A DNA stretch of 64,000 bases. Source: Siderastrea siderea (Eukaryota; Cnidaria; Anthozoa; Scleractinia; Rhizangiidae). A program made the position numbers and the translations under genes. Where the stretch lies: contig OZ034975.1 in the NCBI GenBank assembly GCA_964030785.1, positions 21,289,642 through 21,353,641 on the forward strand. Direction: 5' to 3'. Shown piece by piece: positions 25,601 through 37,600 of this stretch. How positions within the stretch are numbered: the first letter of the stretch is position 1; the number at the start of each line of letters is the position of its first letter. The notes below the pieces were generated by a model, which saw nothing but the letters and a program-made list of their open reading frames with translations, made no database searches and had not been told where the DNA came from.

Positions 25601-28600
25601 TCTAATACCCCTGGGGCTTTTTACCCCGCCGTTTGTCGTGGTCACTTGCCCCAGACCTCCACTCGGTCAAAATAATACTTGGCGGTAATCTTGGTTCGTT
25701 TAGCGTTATTTCGCCAGAATTTTCATGAAAGTGGGTGTAGAAAATTACTGGCGATTTAATGGCATGAAAACCCCTTCGATGAAAGCAAGAACGAAGGTGC
25801 TAGCGAGCTTTGAAGCTGGCATGAATTCCCCAAACTTGCCCTGGCACGTAAACATTACATCACTGAAACACAAAAGGCGATTCGGGGAAGTCCCTCGGTT
25901 TCGCCAAGTTGAATAATTCCCCAGTAAAATGCAAGCATTTTTTTGGCAGTTTTGCTTTGCTTCACCAAAATCTTTAGGGAAAGTTGTGTAGAAAAGTACA
26001 AGAAATTCAATGGAGTTGACTTCTCTTCGATGAGAGCAAGGAAGGTGCTAGCGACCTTTGAAGCTGGCATGAATTCACCTAAACTTGCCGTAACACGTAA
26101 ACATTATGTCATTGAAAGACAGAAGCCGATTCGGGGAATTGTTTTGCTTTCGCTAAAGCATTTATCGAATCATGGCCTAAAAGTACACCTTTACGTTTCA
26201 TTTTTCAGTAGATAACCGTGCCCTTTCGATTTAAGGATAATTTTTCTTCATCAATAAATCAATTTAAATTTCCGTGCTCTTGTTTAATATTTAGAATTAC
26301 GCTGAGATGTCATTTCGTTAAAAAATTGACGTAACTAAGTCACGCCATGGTCAAAACTATTTCGTCACGTTCTTCTTCGCGAGTGCTAGAACAGGTGGAT
26401 GACCAAGGAATGAGGGAAGGGAAAGGTATTCATACTATAAGGGATCCATGATATCACAAGGAGAAGGGTGCAGAGAAGACGTTGGGGGGGGGGGATGGCA
26501 GCACACACGTCAAACGTTAGAAAAATCACCAACTTCAAAACTTTCTACCACTTGGGCACATATCTTGAGTGACCGTAATGTATTTGCACCCCTAGGGAGG
26601 GGGGAAACGGCAGAGTCCAATGCCCCTGGGGCTTTTCTTGTTTTTTTTTTTTGTCATGGTCACTTGCCCCAGACCTCCGCTCGGTCAAAACAATACTTGC
26701 CGGTAATCTTGGTTCATTTAGCGTTATTTTGCCAGAATTTTCATGAAAGTTGTGTAGAAAATTACTGGCGATTTAATGGCATGAAAACCCCTTCGATGAA
26801 AGCAAGAACGAAGGTGCTAGCGAGCTTTGAAGCTGGCATGAATTCGCCAAACTTGCCCTGGCACGTAAACATTACATCACTGAAACACAAAAGGCGATTC
26901 GGGGAAGTCCCTTGCTTTCGCCAAGTTGAATAATTCAACAGTAAAATGCAAGCATTTTTTTGGCAGTTTTGCTTTGCTTCACCAAAATCTTTAGGGAAAG
27001 TTGTGTAGAAAAGTACAAGAAATTCAATGGAGTTGACTTGTCTTCGATGAGAGCAAGGAAGAAGGTGCTAGCGACCTTTGAAGCTGGCATGAATTCGCCT
27101 AACTTGCCATAACACGTAAACATACATCAAGACAGAAGCCGATTCAGGGAATTTACTTGCTTTCGCTAAAGCATTTATCGAATCATGGCCTAAAAGTAGA
27201 CTTTTACGTTTCCTTTTTCAGTAGATAACCGTTCCCTTTCGATTTAAGGATAATTGTTTCTTTACCAATAAATCTATTTAAATTTCCATGCCCTTGTTTA
27301 ATATTTAGAATTACGCTGAGATGTCATTTCATAAAAAAAACGTGACGTAACTGAGTCAAGCCATGGTCAAAACTATTTCGTCACGTTCTTCTTCGCGAGT
27401 GCTAGAACAGGTGGATGACCAAGGAATGAGGGAAGGGAAAGGTGTTCATACAATAAGGGATTCATGATATCACAAGGAGAAGGGTGCAGAGAAGACGTTG
27501 GGGGCAGGGGATGGCAGCACACACGTCAAACGTTAGAAAAATCACCAACTTGAAAACTTTATAACACTTGGGCACATATCTTGAGTGACCGTAATGTATT
27601 TGCACCCCGAGGGGAGGGGGAAAACGGCGGGGTCCAGAACGGGTAGATGACCAAGGAATGAGGGATGGGAAAGGTGTTCATACTTTTAGGGATTCATGTT
27701 ATCACAAGCAGGAGGGTACAGAGAAGACGTGAGACGTTTATTCGCCAGAATTTTCATGAAAGTTGGTGTAGAAAATTACTGGCGATTTAATGGCTTAAAA
27801 GCCCTTTCGATGAAAGTAAGAACGAAGGTGCTAGCGAGCTTTGAAGCTGGCTTGAATTCGTCTAACTTGCCCTGGCACGTAAACATTACATCGCTGAAAC
27901 ACAGAAGCCGATTCGGGGAAGTCCCTTGCTTTCGCCAAGTTTACTAATTCAACAGTGAATTGCAAGCATTAATTTTTTTGGCAGTTTTGCTTTGCTTCGC
28001 CAAAATTTTTAGGAAAAGTTGTGTAGAAAAGTACAAGAAATTCAATAGAGTTGACTTCCCTTCGATGAGAGCAAGGACGAAGGTGCTAGCGAGCTTTGAA
28101 GCATGAATTTGCCTAACTTGCCCTGGCACGTAAACATTACATCACTGAAACACCGAGGCCGCTTTGGTGAGAGCAAGGACGAATGTACTAGTAGTCCGTG
28201 GGCCAGGAGGCGAAACCCTCCCCCCCCCTCGGGGAATTTTGGGGACATACATCGTTTTGAAGCATAGCCCGAGGGTGTTTCAAATCAGGTTGTTCGCACT
28301 TCTCAAGTGGAGGCGTTTGGCCGTCCGGCCACATTCTTTATGTGAGGCAAAAAAAACCACAGGCTCCCCATGTCGTGGTTTTTGAAAGTTACACCTAAAA
28401 TGCCCAGACAAGACACATAACACTAAAATGTGTATGTATTTCTATCAAAATCACATATATAACACTGTCCAAGTAGGGAACCTGTTAATTGTCATCATCG
28501 TCTCCTGCAATGTTTTTTATCTGAAACAAAAACCACAGGGTACCCAGGTCATGATTTTGTTGACAACCACTAAAAAAGGCATTCAATATTCTAATACTGC

Positions 28601-31600
28601 AAAAGGGCACATGCATTTGACATGAATACACACCTGTACGCCGTTTCTACAATGCATCAAAAACCAAGTCCACAACATTTTCCAGCTCGGGAATCCCTTC
28701 GTCGTCTTCATCGTCTCCTGCAAGAGAGTCAACTATGATATCTGCCAATTCACTTCCGTCCATATAATTTCTGGAGCGCCAACATAGCTCACTTCCCAAC
28801 CTTCATAAGACGAAGTATGAAGGCTACGACAAAAACCTCAAAACCCCCCAAAAACAATGAAATAGCCCAAAAGGACAACAGAAATCAAGAAAGGTGAGTA
28901 CATTTTCTTTATTTTATTGAAAAGAAGGTAAAATTTTATTTCGTCGAGCGCTTTTATTCCACGTTATTTTAAACTCCATACAAAGTCTTATAGAGCGCTC
29001 AAATTTCCAATGGCCTAAATTGTAACACAACACCACGCACTTCAAGTAGTCACGTCCCACTCGATCCGCTTACATAAATCACTCATACGCTTACATAAAT
29101 CATTCATACGCTTACATAAATCATTTATTCTATCGATTTCTCGAATCGTGAGTTTGGGACGCCTGTGATTTTAGGTGTAACTTTCAAAAACCACGATGTG
29201 GGTGCCCTGTGGTTTTTTTTTGCCTCACATAAAGAATGTGGCCGTACGGCCAAACGCCTCCACTTGAGAAGTGCAAACAACCTGATTTGAAACACCCTCA
29301 GGCTATGCTTCAAAACGATATATGTCCCCAAAATTCCCCCGAGGCGGGGGACGGTTTAGCCTCCTGGCCCACGGACTATAGCGAGCTTAAGTTTGAAAGC
29401 TGGCGTGAACTCCCGATCGCTATGAACTTCTGATGTAAAGTGTATGTATGAGTGCCAAGAAGTGAGTAATACTGCCCTCCACAATTTCCCCCCGACCACA
29501 GGCCTTAAAAGTAAGAAATTAGAAATGAGAACCAAGATAAAAGAAAAATCTTTGACCCCGGCGGGATTCGTACCCACGACCTCCGAATTAGAACACCGTC
29601 GCTCAACCAACTGAGCTACGAGGCCAGGCTGAGTCACGCTGTGATCAAAATAATAATTCCATCACGCTCTTCGTCACGCACGCTAAAACAGGGTGATTAG
29701 GCAGGTCATGTCTTGATTTACATTATCATCGCAAACACGTAAAAGATACGATAAATCACCAACTTTTACCAACTTTTTCGGTGGTCACTTGCCCCAGACC
29801 TCCGGTTTTAATCGGCCAAACAAATACGTCTTGCCGACGTTCGGTCAACATAAGTACTATCTTCAGTTGGTTAGGGCCGATTCGCAAAAATCTTATGAAA
29901 AACGGTGCAGAAAATTACTAGCGATGCAATGGCATAAAACTCTCTTCGACGAGAGCGAGGACGAAGATGCTAGCAAGCTTTGAAGGTCAGAGATTTGATG
30001 TTGTTTATATTTTCGTTGGTTACTCAACGCGAGTCAAATTCAACAGTGAAATGCAAGGATTTTTGACAGGTTTGCTTTGCTTCGCCAAAATCTTTGTGTA
30101 CAAAGTTACAAGGAATTTAATGGAGTTAACTTCTCTTCAACGAAAGCACAGACGAAGGTGCTAGCGAGCTTTGAAAGCCAACGATTCAAGCTGACATGAA
30201 TTGGCGTTTTGATGCCGGAATAACAAGACTTGGCACGTAAACATCACGTCATTCAAGATAGAAGCCAATTCGGGGAATTTCCTTGCTTCCGCTAAAGCAT
30301 TCATCGAATCATGGCCTAAAAGTAGACTTTTACGTTTCCTTTCCAGTAGATAACCGTTCCCTTTAGATTTTAGGATAATCTTTTCTTTATCAATCCGTGC
30401 CCTTGTTGTTTAGAATTACGCTGAGATGTCAGTTCTTTTAAGGTCATTGCCCTGTACTGCTTTGCGCATCCTTACTGCGCAAGATTTGTTGCATCATTAG
30501 CGCGCGCACGTCCAGGGAGTAATGGGTCTCCTATGAGGCTAAGCTCACCAGAGAAAAGAAAAGTTATTTACTCTTAAACAAGCATGGTGACCCATCTTTT
30601 TTCCACATATGTTTGACCTACCATTCGTCCTCTTTTTGTTCAAAGAGTTAGAAAAAAAACACACGTTAGAAAAAAAATTATTATTAGAAACGCGTTACTC
30701 ACGGAGAGAACACGCATGTGAGGAAGGTTTCAATTCAATTTCGTCTAATGCTTCGAGCATCTGCCATAAAACATCTAGTAAATCGTTCCTTATCGATATT
30801 TTACAACTAGTACATTGTTTCAAGATTTGCTTTAATTATGTGCTTCCTGTTCCTACGGAAAGTAGCGTAAACTGATGAAATAAACATGTGTTTGTTAAGG
30901 GAAATTGCATGGAATTATGGGGTATTTTGAGACGACAATATCTCGTAAACGGACACGGTGACCTATTCTTTCAATTTTATATTTCAAAGCATTGCATGAT
31001 AGATAACAACTTATGAAAGTTTGACAAAAATCCTATGTTTAATTTTATTTCGGAGCAATGATCTTAAAAAAAACAAGATGTAACTGAGTCACACTATGGT
31101 CAAAACTATTTTGTCACGTTCTTCTTCGCTAGTGCCAGAACAGGTGGATGACCAAGGAATGAGGGATGGGAAAGGTGTTCATACTATTAGGAATTCATGT
31201 TATCACAAGGGGAAGGGTGCAGTGAAGACTTGGGGGGGGGGGTGGCAGCGAACACGTCAAAGGTAAGATAAATCACCACTTGGGCTCATATCTTGAGTGA
31301 CCGTGCTGTATTTTACACCCTGAGCAGAGAGGGAAAAACGGCGGGGACCAATGCCCCTGGGGCTTTTCTCGTTTTTTACCCCACCGTCAGGACGGGGTCT
31401 AGTAATACCATTTTTACCCCGCCGTCAGGACGGGGTCTAGTAATACCCGTTTTTTACCCCGCCGTCAGGACGGTGTCTAGTAATTCCCCTTTTTTTTTTT
31501 TTTTTTTTTGTCGTGGTCACTTGCCCCAGACCTTTGCTCGGTCAAAACAATACTTCCCGGTAAACTTTGTTCGTTTAGCGTTTATTCGCCAGAATTTTCA

Positions 31601-34600
31601 TGAAAGTTGGTGTAGAAAATTACCGGCGATTTAATGGCATGAAAATTCCTTCGATGAGAGCAAGGACGAAGGTGCTAGCGAGCTTTGAAGCTGGCATGAA
31701 TTTGCCAAACCTGCCCTGGGACGTAAACATTACATCACTGAAACACAAAAGGTGATCTGGGGAAGTCCCTTGCTTTCGCAAAGTTGAAAAATTCAACAGT
31801 GAAATGCAAGCATATTTTTGGCAGTTTTGCTTTGCTTCGCCAAAATCTTTAGGGAAAGTTGTGTAGAAAAGTACAAGAAATTCAATGGAGTTGACTTCTC
31901 TTCAATGAGAGCAAGGACGAAGGTGCTAGCGAGCTTTGAAAGCCAATGATTCATGCTACGTGCCGTAGCACATAAACATTACGTCATTGAAACACAGAAG
32001 CCGATTCGGAGAAGTAAACTTACTTGCGCCAAATCACTCATCGAATCACAGCCTAAAATAGACTTTTACGGTATTTCATAGCTAACAGTTTCCTTTAGAT
32101 TTCAGAATGAGTTCTTTATCAAGAAATCTATTTAAATTTCCGTGCCCTTGCTATTTAGAATTACGCTGACATGTCAGTTCGTTTATTTTAAGAAAACGTG
32201 ACTTAACTGAGTCACGCTATGGTCAAAATATTTCGTCACCTTCTTTTTCGCGAAAGCTAGGACAAGTGGATGACCAAGGAATGAGGGATGGGGTTCATAC
32301 TATCAGGGATTCATGTTACCACAGGGAGAAGGGTGTGGAGCAGACGTATAAGGGGAAATGGCAGCAAACACAGGTACGATAAATCATCAACTTTAAAATT
32401 TACACCACTTGAGCTCGTATCTTGAGTGACCGAGTATATTTTGCTCGCTGGGAGGAGGAGAAAAACGGCGGGGTCCAATGAAAGTAGGAACGAAGGTGCT
32501 AACGAGCTTTGAAGCAGGAATGAATTCGCCTAACTTGCCGTGGCACGTAAACATTACATCACTGAAACACAGAAGCCGATTCGGGGAAGTCCCTTGCTTT
32601 CGCCAAGTTGAATAATTCAACAGTCAGATGCAAGCATTTTTTGGCAGTTTTGCTTTGCTTCGCCAAAATCTTTAGGGAAAGTTGAGTAGAAAAGTACAAG
32701 GAATTCAATGGAGTTAACATTTCTTCCACGAGAGCAAGGACGAATGTACTAGGGAGCTTAAAGTGCCACTGGGACCAGAATTTTGGTATTCCATATTTTT
32801 GCATTTTCGAAAATAGTCCGTGGTTGTTAGTCACCATGCCAAATTTCAACTCATTACGACGACTGGAAGTCGCTTTTTAGGACGGTTTTTGTCGAGATTT
32901 TACGGCCGCCATTACTGGCCCATGTTCCGGAAGCTAGCTTGCGAATTAGCGGAAGTGACGTTAGAGGCTCACCTCAAACCTAGTCAGGCTTCATTCCGCG
33001 GGAAATTTAACTGTTGTCGAGGGAAGATTTCGTGCCAACTGTTTGCTGTACGGCCTTGAAATTTTCGTTGCTGCAGCAGTTATGAAGGGTATTACTTGTG
33101 TTGTAGAATGCTACAACAATAAATCCAACCATCGAGCTGGTATTTCGCTTCATCAAAGCCTTGCGAGCGGACCCGCAATGGAAAAATGGATAATGTTCGT
33201 ACTCACACACAGTGCAAATTTCAACCCGAGAGGTACTTTTGACGGCTGTTCCGATCACTTCACCGACGAGTGTTTCCAGAGGGCTGCTCATGTCGACGGA
33301 TCCCAGAGGTCGATTATTCCATTGTCCATTCCAGCTATATGGAAAGAAAGATCCGGAAAAAACGAGACGAAAGGTACCTAATCTTAAGGCAGTTGAAGTG
33401 ATTGTTTCTTTTTCAATGCATCCACCATTGTGCAAAACTTATTTTCTTTTAACGTATTTTAAAATTTATTTTGCTTGTGGAAAACCCTTTCAGTTCTGCT
33501 GTCTGCTAGCGCGAAGATCTTCGACATAGTCCTCATAAAAATGCATCCTGGGCGAATGCGATTAAGCCAATAGTCTGTATTGCTTAGCCTTTTTTTCCTT
33601 TTTTTTTTAATTCTGCGTGTTAATTTCAAAGCAGTAATCGCTTAGAAGCATGGACAGTTTTTTTATAGCATACCATCCTGAATGTCGAGAAACTTTTCTC
33701 CTTATACCCTGTCGCTGAAGAGTCGATTGACATTACTGTTCGAAATATATAAAGGCTTTGATAGGTCGGCTCGTCTTGCGTGGAAATTTAAGTTGGGAAA
33801 AATACCACACGTCACCATTTGTCTAAGGGTTTTACAATGTTATTTCTTTTAACTGTCATTGCAATCTTAGTAAATGAACTACCAAGAAACATGATTAGAT
33901 ATCAAGTTATTATTTTTTACGCAATGAATAAAGCAAGTGAAAGCTTCGTTTCCTTGGCAGTCCGCATGTTGTTGTTGAGCAGCGGAAAATTTTCCTTGTG
34001 GCTTTGATTTGCACTACAAATATTTAGATTCCGGTCACACAAGGCCTCCAGTTCTTAAAAAAGGTCTTGGTTTATTTCACTTTTTTCGGCTCAAGTTAAG
34101 AATTCTACAAAAACTGTTCAAAATATTTAGAAATGCCAAGCACTTGTGTTTCAATGCATTAAGCGACCACTGTACTATGATGGACACGATAAGCTTCATC
34201 AGCTGACTGCCAGATGACTACAGCATTACGGCTCTTCAAGAAAGTTTCCCACACTATGCTAAGAATGGCCAATCTCAATGCTTTACAATATATAATGAAA
34301 ATAAACAACGACAAACAAAATATAGCTTCTTTTATTTCTCTAACGAAGCAAACTGAATAAAATCGATCGACCGATGCTTGAGAATTCGCGAGCATCAAAT
34401 TCTAGAGCTTTTGTAGGTGTTTTGTCTAAATTTCCAAAGCTTAAAACATCAATTTTTCGAATAGCTGGACAGCCATTCGATAAGAGTTATCCGCTCTTTG
34501 AGCAACTTGTGCCTGAACTGGCATTATTTCGCGCATACTTTGAACTCCCGCCAATAAGGCGAGAAAAACAACTTTAAACATTTTGTTTACAAGCTTATAA

Positions 34601-37600
34601 GCTGAAATCTCCTGACATCAGTTCTTACATCGTACGGTAAGAAAAATTCTTCATTTGCCGAATTAAATGAATCCTCTGATGCTTCGGAAGCTAAAGACTG
34701 TTCCGAATCGTAGAAATACTCTTCGGAGGTTTCGCAGTCGACGGTAGGCATCTTAAGTTAAAACACAAGGAAACGCGACTGAGGTGAGCCTCTGACGTCA
34801 CAAGCTATTAAATTGCGCAATCACCCAGGAACACGTTTTCAGTAATGGCGGACACATTTTACGCAACTTTGGAGCTAAAAAATATTAGGATGGACGGTTT
34901 CTTGTTCAGTTTTCTGGGTAAATATATATAGACACAACGCGATATTCTGCGACAGAATTTGGCCGAAATAAACCTACCAATTTTCGTCTCAGTGGCTCTT
35001 TAAGTTTGAAAGCTGGCATGAACTCGCGATCGCTATGAACTTAGTAATTATGATGTAAAGTATGTATGTATGAGTGCCAAGAAGTGAGTAATACTGCCCT
35101 CCATAATTTCCCCCCGACCACAGGCCTTAAAAGTAAGAAATTAGAAATGAGAACCAAGATAAAAGAAAAATCTTGGACCCCGGCGGGATTCGAACCCACG
35201 ATCTCCGGATTAGAACACCGTCGCTCAACCAACTGAGCTACCCCGCCGTCAGGACGGGGTCTAGTAATACCCGTTTTTACCCCGCCGTCAGGATGGGGTC
35301 TAGTAATACCCGTTTTTTTTTTTTTTTTTTTTTTTTGTCGTGGTCAGTTGCCCCAGACCTGCGCTCGGTCAAAACAATACTTGCCAGTAAACTTTGTTCG
35401 TTCAGCGTTTATTCGCCAGAATTTTCATGAAAGTTGGTGTAGAAAATTACCGGCGATTTAATGGCATGAAAATTCCTTCGATGAAAGCAAGAACGAAGGT
35501 GCTAGCGAGCTTTGAAACTGGCATGAATTTGCCAAACCTGCCCTGGCACGTAAACATTACATCACTGAAACACAAAAGGTGATCCGGGGAAGTCCCTTGC
35601 TTTCGCCAAGTTGAATAATTCAACAGTGAAATGGAAGCATATTTTTGGCAGTTTTGCTTTGCTTCGCCAAAATCTTTAGGGAAAGTTGTGTAGAAAAGTA
35701 CAAGAAATTCAATGGAGTTGACTTCTCTTCAATGAGAGCAAGGACGAAGGTGCTAGCGAGCTTTGAAAGCCAATGATTCATGCTACGTGGCGTAGCACAT
35801 AAACATTACGTCATTGAAACACAGAAGCCGATTCGGAGAAGTAAACTTGCTTCCGCCAAATCACTCATTGAATCACGGCCTAAAATAGACTTTTACGGTT
35901 TTTCATAGCTACCAGTTTCCTTTAGATTTTAGAATGAGTTTTTATCAAGAAATCTATTTAAATTTCCGTGCCCTTGCTATTTAGAATTACGCTGACATGT
36001 CAGTTCGTTTATTTTAAAAAAACGTGCCTTAATTGAGTCACGCTATGGTCAAAATATTTCGTCACGTTCTTCTTCGCGAAAGCTAGGACAACTAGTGGAT
36101 GACCAAGGAATGAGGGATGGGGTTCATACTATCAGGGATTCATGTTACCACACGGAGAAGGGTGCAGAGCAGACGCATAAGGGGAAATGGCAGCAAACAC
36201 AGGTACGATAAATCATCAACTTTAAAATTTACAATACTTGAGCTCGTATCTTGAGTGACCATAATATATTTTGCTCCCTGGGAGGAGGAGAAAAACGGCG
36301 GGGTCTGATGAAAGTAGGAACGAAGGTGCTAGCGAGCTTTGAAGCTGGAATAAATTCGCCTAACTTGCCGTGGCACGTAAACATTACATCACTGAAACAC
36401 AGAAGCCGATTCGGGGAAGTCCCTTGCTTTCGCCAAGTTGAATAATTCAACGGTCAAATGCAAGCATTTTTTTGGCAGTTTTGCTTTGCTTCGCCAAAAT
36501 CTTTAGGGAAAGTTGTGTAGAAAAGTACAAGGAATTCAATGGATTTAACATTTCTTTGACGAGAGCAAGGACGAATGTACTAGGGAGCTTAAGTTTGAAA
36601 GCTGGCATGAACTCGCGATCGCTATGAACTTAGTAATTATGATGTAAAGTATGTATGTATGAGTGCCAAGAAGTGAGTAATACTGCCCTCCATAATTTCC
36701 CCACGACCACAGGCCTTAAAAGTAAGAAATTAGAAATGAGAACCACGATAAAAGAAAAATCTTTGACCCCGGCGGGATTCGAACCAACGATCTCCGGATT
36801 AGAACACCGTCGCTCAACCAACTGAGCTACGAGGCCAGGCTGAGTCACGCTGTGATCAAAATAATAATTTCATCACGCTCTTCGTCACGCACGCTAAAAC
36901 AGAGTGATTAGGCAAGTCGTGTCTTGATTTATATTATCATCGCAAGCACGTAAAAGATACGATAAATCACCAACTTCTACCTGGCCGTAATATATTTTGG
37001 ACCCCAAGGGCAGAGAGAACAACGGCGGGGTTAATGCCCCCTGGGGCTTTTCTTGTTTTTTTTTTGTCGTCGTGGTCACTTGCCCCAGACCTCCGCTCGG
37101 TCAAAACAATACTTGCCGGTAATCTTGGTTCGTTTAGCGTTATTTCGCCAGAATTTTCATGAAAGTTGGTGTAGAAAATTACTGGCGATTTAATGGCATG
37201 AAAACCCCTTCAATGAAAGCAAGAACGAAGGTGCTAGCGAGCTTTGAAGCTGGCATGAATTCGCCAAACTTGCCCTGGCACGTAAACATTACATCACTGA
37301 AACACAAAAGGCGATTCGGGGAAGTCCCTTGCTTTCGCCAAGTTGAAAAATTCAACAGTAAAAATGCAAGCATTTTTTTGGCAGTTTTGCTTTGCTTCAC
37401 CAAAATCTTTAGGGAAAGTTGTGTAGAAAAGTACAAGAAATTCAATGGAGTTGACTTCTCTTCGATGAGAGCAAGGAAGAAGGTGCTAGCGACCTTTGAA
37501 GCTGGCATGAATTCACCTAAACTTGCCGTAACATGTAAACATTACGTCATTGAAAGACAGAAGCCGATTCGGGGAATTGTTTTGCTTTCGCTAAAGCATA

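Larger units (their letters stand above)
28192..29378. mobile_element. 1.19-kb inverted-repeat transposon with TAG duplication
   Basis: Arms of about 205 bp (28192-28400 and 29158-29378) are inverted copies with ends TAGTCCGTGGGCCAGGAGGC. TAG occurs on both sides (28189-28191, 29379-29381). Uninterrupted satellite at about 32740 and 36575 (GAATGTACTAGGGAGCTTAA) represents the empty site. A 3-bp duplication suggests a PIF/Harbinger-type element. No transposase is seen, so it is non-autonomous. Confidence 0.8.
32762..34999 (+). mobile_element. Kolobok-like DNA transposon, 2.24 kb, THAP-encoding
   Basis: Flanked by TTAA (32758-32761 and 35000-35003). Terminal inverted repeats begin AGTGCCACTGGGACCAGAAT on the left and AGAGCCACTGAGACGAAAAT on the right. 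A further inner inverted block occurs around GAGGCTCACCTCA / TGAGGTGAGCCTC. The paralogous satellite at 36565-36620 (CTAGGGAGCTTAAGTTTGAA) is the exact empty site. TTAA duplication plus a THAP domain is the signature of the Kolobok superfamily. No catalytic transposase domain is seen, so this is probably a deletion derivative. Confidence 0.85.

Noticed and set aside
29554..29625. tRNA-Arg (TCT) gene
   Set aside because: Anticodon stem has only three pairs and the sequence recurs with the same SINE body at 35.0 and 36.6 kb, so it is a SINE head.
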